NCBI GenBank assembly: GCA_016617855.1
Contig: JAECUM010004367.1
Location: 17,519 to 81,518, forward strand
Source of the DNA: Megalonaias nervosa
Lineage: Eukaryota > Mollusca > Bivalvia > Unionida > Unionidae
Direction: 5' to 3'
DNA: 64,000 bases
The notes under the pieces are model-generated. The model worked only from the letters and a program-made list of their open reading frames with translations, was not told the DNA's origin and made no database searches. This document shows positions 59,024 to 64,000 of the stretch, piece by piece. Positions within the stretch are counted from its first letter, which is position 1, and each line of letters begins with the position of its first letter. The translations under genes and the position numbers were made by a program.

Positions 59024-60180
59024 TTATTCTGTCATTGTAATTAATTCAGCGTCGATATTTTGTTTGTCACATTGTTTATAACCAGATAGTTTTTTTCTTA
59101 TTACACCATTGCTAGCAGTTTGATTATTATTTTCTGTAAAATTCATAATAACCCCGTGAAGTTGAGATATTCTTCCGTCTTGAGACACTGCAAGATAAAC
59201 TAAATTCGACCATTCGATTCTATCATCGATAATGAAGATATTTGTATCAGTGATAGTTAGTCCTTGTGAGGAATGAATTGTTATAGCGTATCCTAGCTTC
59301 GACGGTGATTTATCCATGATCAACGCGCTCTCAACAACATCAACATCAACAAAAACTATATCATTTAACACAAGATTTTGCTTTTCATTTGTTCCTGGAA
59401 TTTCAACTTCCATGTTCTGTCATCGAGTATCTGCTGGGCGATAACACAATGGTACAGGTAGATTTGAAAATTTTTCTTTATGTAACAAATAATTTCTCTT
59501 GCAATTCATCACGAACTATCTTTCTACTTGCAACTATTAAATCATTTGGCCTCCATAAATTTCAAAAATCGTTCACAGGCATTTCTGGAATTATTTCACG
59601 CATTATCTCACATTGTATTCTATCTGGCTGTAGTCTGATTAATCTTTTAAATTCTTTCAGGGTATCATCAATAGCTCAATGATCATCGGTTATCTCCTCA
59701 TAGTAATCGACAAACGTTTTTAACCATGTAACCATGCGTGTGGAGACAGTCCAACAAAAGGTTGCAGTTGACCATGATCGCCGCACATTATCACAGCAGT
59801 ATTTTTTGTCAGTAACCAAGCAAGAAATATTTTTAATGTTTCTAACGATACCATACAAATTTCATCCCAGATGATATCCGGGGTATATATTTTTCACCCA
59901 TTCGCTCAGGTGTTCATGTATCTCCGCACCATCTGAAAAAACTATGATAAGTTTGAGATTTTACTCCTCGTTCATTTATTTCTCTGGCTAGTCTCTGTGT
60001 AGTTGTCAGCACAATCATATCAACGGAGTTCTTCAAACTCCGATGAAATAATTCAATAGCACGTGTTGTTTTTCCAGAACCTCCAGGACCATTGAGATAA
60101 ACGGTTTTATGTCTGGCCACAGGATCAAACACAGATGGTGCTGATGATTTTAATATTTGATCGTCATTGTTGTAATATAT
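59024..60180 (-). pseudogene. SF1 (RecD/Pif1-like) helicase part of a polymerase-helicase gene, broken
   Basis: Motif I GPGGSGKTTRA (about 60065-60100), motif Ia region with TTTQRLAREI, motif II IIWDEICMVS (about 59850-59878), motif III CGDHGQLQP (about 59760-59787), motif V TIHSSQGLT (about 59255-59285) and motif VI YLAVSQ (about 59185-59205) appear in the correct order on the minus strand, spread over more than one frame. The segment upstream continues without a start into the polymerase palm, with one TAA between (EIK, then IYYNND). Pif1/RecD-type helicases unwind DNA ahead of replicative polymerases; fusion is inferred from the frame continuity. Confidence 0.75.
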
Positions 60181-61060
60181 TTACTTGATTTCAACGTCTG
60201 CAGATTCGGAATAGTCCAGTATATTTTCCTGTTTTATTCTCCATGATCCCCATTCGTCATTGCTGAGTAGCGGTTTTAGCAAATCTAACGTTTTTTATTT
60301 ATATAAAATGAATCCATGGCAACTCTGACCGCGTAACGAGGGAATCTGTTTATCATCGATAATAAATTTATGGAAACGTAAGCGAGCATAGAAGATCTTA
60401 AATGAGTAAACTGCAGTGACTCACCATGAATATAACTCACGATTGTACCTAATTTAGACCCGTCTGGTAAATGGGCATTACTCCGACTTATGTGGGTTTT
60501 TTTTTTTCCGTTGGATCAGCAATTATAAAATCGAGTTCAGCATCATCCATAATTAATCTTGTACACATTCGCTTATGATCATATGATCCTCCTTGAGTAA
60601 ACTTACCAATTATTTTCCTACCAAGAACTTTTGGAATTTTATTTTCATAATCAATCTCATCTGGATTCTCATCCGGGGAATATTTCTTTTGTTGTGGTAA
60701 CCAGATTTGTTTCTGTGGATGATATGATATAATGGCTTCGTTTACGTTCAACGACACTAAAATTCTAGTATCAAGCATATATCGTAATAGTACTATTGGA
60801 GCCCAATATTTTTCTGAGAAATGTCTTCCAAGCCAAAGATAAATAATTGGATGCAGATTTTCCGCAAACTCAAATGACTCTATACAAGCAAATCCAGTTA
60901 AGTCAAAATTTGGTAAGAGTCTGTTTATCGCAACTCTGGTCATCTTGTGTGTGGGATGTCCAAATCTTTTAAAGTATTCAGAACATTCTGCGTATCCAAG
61001 TAAACTTCCTGGATAACACGCTACCATATCAACCGACATAATATCTTTATAATCGTATTT
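60181..61060 (-). pseudogene. B-family DNA polymerase palm region, broken
   Basis: Minus-strand frame with SVDMVACYPGSL as motif A (Asp, then YPxSL) at 61000-61037, a GKFTQGGSYDHKRM segment near 60570-60605, DDAELDFIIAD, and after a one- or two-base slip at an A-run (60490-60505) LRSSMLAYVSINLLSMINRF and VRVAMDSFYI as motif C (normally DTDS; here MDS). Order and spacing fit a PolB palm, though motif B is not clear. It runs on into the helicase part. The A-run frameshift and the TAA near 60180 make it inactive. Confidence 0.65.
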
Positions 61061-62265
61061 AGTATTTCACAATCTGCCATGTCCATATTCGATAAAACTA
61101 CGCTGGACATCAACAAGAAATTCCGATCTTGTAGGTGACCATGAGTTTTTTTCTTGAGCAAAGTGAGCAGCAACCGATGGAACGGTGAAACAATTATTTA
61201 GTAATTGTTCTACAACATTATTATCATTCATGTATTTCAACGCGAGAATTTTCATTTTCTCATGGAGAAATTCTGCACGATAAATATTACCATTAGGCCT
61301 TACAAACTGATCGTAGTTTACGGGCTCCGACCTCTGAAATAACCACACGGATACAGGGTCACTCTAACTAATATAGTTGACAGCGTTGAATATATAATCG
61401 CTATAAAATTTAACGGTTGTGTCTCGTGGAAATATTGTTACCGCAGACGTCCATGCATGTGCATTATGATCAATGATCGTTATAGGAGTTCCATTTTTTG
61501 TATATTTCGGTTTGTATAAAATCTCTCCTGTTAATGTCTTTACCGTAATCGGAAATCTTAATTCTTTTTCTAGTTTAACAACGTCGCTGATAGATGCTCC
61601 CGTATCTTTAACTGTTTCTGCCCAATTATTTATTTTTTTTACGTCTTGGATCTGTTAAACCATTTCCTCGTACTGCGTTTGTAAAGTGTTATGTAACTCG
61701 CTCAGCTGCGCAATTTAGCCTTGACTTTGTCAAGGAAAATTTCATTGGTTTGAGATCAACAACACTAGGTTTATTATTTAGCAGATATATCGCATAAACA
61801 ACAAGGATACTCTCGTTCATAATACAGTTTATCAACGCCAGTGGATGTTCCTGGTTTGGATTTTTTATTTAATATAACAGTATTATTTCTAGTATGAAGC
61901 TGTACAGGGTCACATTTATCACGGATAATCCAAGTGTCATAGTCTGTCTGCACAATAAATTTTATTCCAATAATATATCGCTGATTATCAAGATAGTCAA
62001 TGATCTTTCTTCCTCATTCGTCATTCATTCTGACATCAACGGTATCAATAATTCTGAATGTTGACCAAATTTGAGCTGCACCATCGTTGCAAAATTCTTT
62101 CTTGGTTTCACGGATACGATCAGTTATATCCCTATTCGTTAAAGCCAGATCTTGCATCGAAAAACTAAATTTAGATTTTGGTAGTTTGTCAAGATTGAAT
62201 CTTGCTCTGGAAGGTTCAATTGCGGATAATCTCTCAAATTCCTCCGTGCTATAATTAAGGCAAAT
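61061..62265 (-). pseudogene. N-terminal region of the polymerase-helicase gene
   Basis: A frame with few breaks leads into motif A: FERLSAIEPSRARFNLDKLP near 62230, RETKKEFCNDGAAQIWSTFR near 62110, a stop after DVRMNDE (about 62020), YYEREYPCCLC near 61815, INNWAETVKDTG near 61630, TIIDHNAHAWTSAVTIFPRD near 61455, a TAG at about 61365, then VSVWLFQRSEPVNYDQF. No exonuclease motif of PolB could be identified with confidence. No Met is visible at the 5' end, where a TAA precedes the frame near 62270. Confidence 0.55.
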
Positions 62266-62279
62266 ATATGTTTAATTAG

Positions 62280-62287
<8 letters not shown>

Positions 62288-62326
<39 letters not shown>
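62288..62326. repeat. (TA)n microsatellite
   Basis: TA repeat between the polymerase start and the zinc-ribbon ORF, in the space where a bidirectional promoter would be expected. Confidence 0.95.
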
Positions 62327-62331
<5 letters not shown>

Positions 62332-62358
62332 CAAGCAAATAACAAATACAGGTGGTTA

Positions 62359-62595
62359 ATGATAGGATTTTCTCTTCCTTGTAATAAATCATGCATAAAT
62401 GAATTCTGTAGTTACCACATGCAAAGTTTTCGCAAACGGAGTCTAGGACCGAAACCGTGTTTACGATGTGGTGTTGGGGTCAGAGGAGAAACACAGTTAT
62501 GTGTGCAATGCGGTGGTAAAAGATACAGAGAGTTGAAACGATATTATGATAAGAAATATAATAATGAATCTCTCATAAAAACAGCCAAAGACTAA
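62359..62595 (+). CDS. Small cysteine-rich zinc-ribbon protein, intact
   Basis: A 78-residue intact frame with CNKSCINEFC, CLRCGVG and CVQCGG, that is several CxxC or CxxxC pairs likely to bind two zinc ions, followed by a basic, Tyr-rich tail (KRYRELKRYYDKKY). Similar small zinc-ribbon proteins accompany virus-like elements, but I cannot name a family. It is divergent from the polymerase gene and followed 50 bp later by the HNH relic on the same strand. The only gene of the element without a visible break. Confidence 0.6.
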   Translation: MIGFSLPCNKSCINEFCSYHMQSFRKRSLGPKPCLRCGVGVRGETQLCVQCGGKRYRELKRYYDKKYNNESLIKTAKD

Positions 62596-62645
62596 CTCGC
62601 TAAAGTTTCAAAATAATTATTTAGACAAATAATATTACTATATAA

Positions 62646-63145
62646 ATGAAGCAAAATGAATTTGTAACACATCCAATAATTTAAAATTATGAGGCATCTC
62701 GTGATGGTGTCATCAGAAACTGCAGATTAAAAAAATCAGTCGGAAATGTTGATAATACTGGTTATTTCAGATTTAATGCTGAAAAAAAAAAAAATTTATC
62801 TCATAGGTTCATATTCGAATGTTATGGAATCATCGAAGACGGACTTGCAATTGATCATATTGACGGTAGCAAAATCAATAATTCTTTAGGATATTTACAA
62901 ACTGTCACAGAGTCGGAATGCTTTGCGAGGAGATACTGGAAAACACTAAATTTCCAAAAATTATTAAATCTGTAAACATAGAGGCTGGTCAAGAAATAAT
63001 TTTCCCATCGATGAATGTGGCTGGTAAATATTTTGGTATTGATTCGAGATCGATAAAATATGTTGCAGAAAAAATACCCAAATCAGCGTATTCAGTTAAA
63101 TACGATCAGTGGATAATATTTCAGTATGCTGCCATTTCAGAATAA
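62646..63145 (+). pseudogene. HNH endonuclease relic with NUMOD1-like segment
   Basis: From ATG 62646 (stop TAA after THPII) the frame reads YEASRDGVIRNCRL, NTGYFRF, LSHRFIFECYG and IDHIDGSKINNSLGYLQTVT: the HNH core His-x-D-G-x3-N-N preceded by the strand that carries the conserved His. The frame then changes near 62915; 62918-63145 carries INIEAG-like (VNIEAGQEIIF), PSMNVAGKYFGIDSRSIKYV, a NUMOD1 DNA-binding helix. Free-standing homing endonucleases of this layout are common in phages and large DNA viruses. At least one stop and one frameshift are present. Confidence 0.7.
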
Positions 63146-63319
63146 AGGAAGAAAATGTTTTTGAAATTTATTATAGTTGTCCTTGTGGAACTATACATAT
63201 ATAATTTCCCGTGCAGTAGAATGATTATTTAGTCAATCTGAAATTAACATAAACAAATAATTTTATATTATCATAATGAAAGAAAAAATATATTCCTCGA
63301 GGATAATGAATATTTTTGC

Positions 63320-63424
63320 ATGGCCACGCGTCCTCCTCCTCGGAGTAAAGTTACCATAAAGAATATCGGCGGATTAAAAATAGCGAAAGTAACCGACCGA
63401 GACTGTGTGGGATTCTCTCAATGA
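63320..63424 (+). pseudogene. Short basic ORF fragment, unknown
   Basis: MATRPPPRSKVTIKNIGGLK is followed by about 14 more residues and a TGA; the frame then reopens with RDELARLRLKKKSS. It may be the remnant of another element gene. No family recognised. Confidence 0.3.
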
Positions 63425-63899
63425 TTAAGATCTCTTATACCAATGTATCGTGATGAATTAGCACGACTAAGACTTAAAAAAAAGTCGTCAAGAAATCTCA
63501 GCAAAACCATTGATCAACGGAGATAAATCTGTCATCGCTGATAGAGTAATCAAGCAGTTGTCTCCCTCATTATGCATAATTATGCCACCGATTACCTATA
63601 TATCCCACTATAAATAATATAGGTCTCAGAATGATAAATAGACTGTTCTATCTATCTGTCTGACAAAGTCGTGCTTGTTTACATAAACACGATCTCTCAA
63701 ACAGAGATACATACCTGCGGACAGTTGATGACGAGATACGAGATTGTAAATAAAAACTAATTCCAGGTGTATAACTCGCCTGGCACCCCTGAATCTCAAA
63801 GCGCCCGGGGTTCACTTAGGGGGTGTTTATATTCTGATTAAAAAATATTTTTTATTTTTTTATTCACAATAATTCAGAAATATATTTATATTTATTAAA

Positions 63900-63933
63900 T
63901 ATTTATTCAGAAATATATTTTTATTTATTCAGA

Positions 63934-64000
<67 letters not shown>
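63900..64000. repeat. (TA)n microsatellite at the window edge
   Basis: An AT-rich stretch with repeated ATTCAGAAATATATTT gives way to a TA run that reaches the end of the window. Confidence 0.95.

Larger units (their letters stand above)
56490..63600. mobile_element. Endogenous Polinton/adintovirus-like element (decayed, right end beyond or at the window edge)
   Basis: The gene set packaging ATPase, DUF5679 + phospholipase A2, retrovirus-type integrase and B-family polymerase is that of Polintons (Mavericks) and adintoviruses, large DNA elements of animals. Codons and gene packing differ from the flanking intron-rich DNA: genes are intronless and abut within tens of bases. Every large gene carries stops or frameshifts. 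I found no capsid genes, protease or terminal inverted repeats. Left edge lies near 56450; the right edge is not seen. Confidence 0.75.

Noticed and set aside
63780..63835. Terminal repeat of the virus-like element at the GC-rich GGCACCCCTGAATC...GGGGTG segment
   Set aside because: No inverted match was found near the left edge at 56.4 kb; a partial match (CTGGCACCCCT) occurs only at 58870 inside the element.

Overview
The window looks like a stretch of an AT-rich invertebrate nuclear genome, possibly mollusc or another lophotrochozoan (low confidence; inferred from intron size, tRNA-derived SINEs and the mix of DNA transposons). It has one clearly readable host gene, a dense layer of transposable elements, and at the right end the remains of a virus-like Polinton/adintovirus-type element.

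Host gene (6.5-48.3 kb, + strand). Eight exons with canonical AG/GT borders and matching phases join into a 644-codon frame coding for a full-length PRDM9-type protein: KRAB-related domain, conserved acidic linker, SSXRD, zinc knuckle, PR/SET domain, one isolated C2H2 finger, and a terminal tandem array of six nearly identical 84-bp C2H2 fingers. The three tyrosines used to judge PRDM9 methyltransferase competence are all present. The fingers differ almost only at DNA-contact positions. Decayed fingers lie directly behind the stop codon and in a second cluster about 5 kb downstream, so the array was once longer or duplicated.

Introns and flanks. Named elements are: a pogo/Tigger transposase relic split by a pogo-type element (0.4-2.7 kb); a 2.8-kb dispersed repeat split by a 1.4-kb TIR element at a TA site (3-5.8 kb), with an uninterrupted inverted copy at 50.3-51.6 kb; three piggyBac elements or fragments (9.6, 41.1, 51.7 kb); a TIR family with 6-bp target duplications (14.2, 17.0, 31.4, 32.8 kb; a looser relative at 35.7 kb); Mutator-like MITEs with 9-bp duplications (1.8, 18.4, 28.4 kb); Harbinger-like MITEs (21.4, 55.3 kb); a DIRS-type retrotransposon relic (42.6-45.4 kb); and several SINEs.

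Virus-like block (about 56.5-63.6 kb). An FtsK/HerA-like packaging ATPase (-) diverges from a DUF5679 + phospholipase A2 protein (+), followed by a retrovirus-type integrase (+). These converge on a long minus-strand frame that reads as a B-family DNA polymerase continuous with an SF1 helicase. Further right are a small zinc-ribbon ORF and an HNH/NUMOD1 endonuclease relic. Nearly all carry stops or frameshifts, so this is an endogenous, inactivated copy. No capsid gene was recognised before the window ends in a TA microsatellite.
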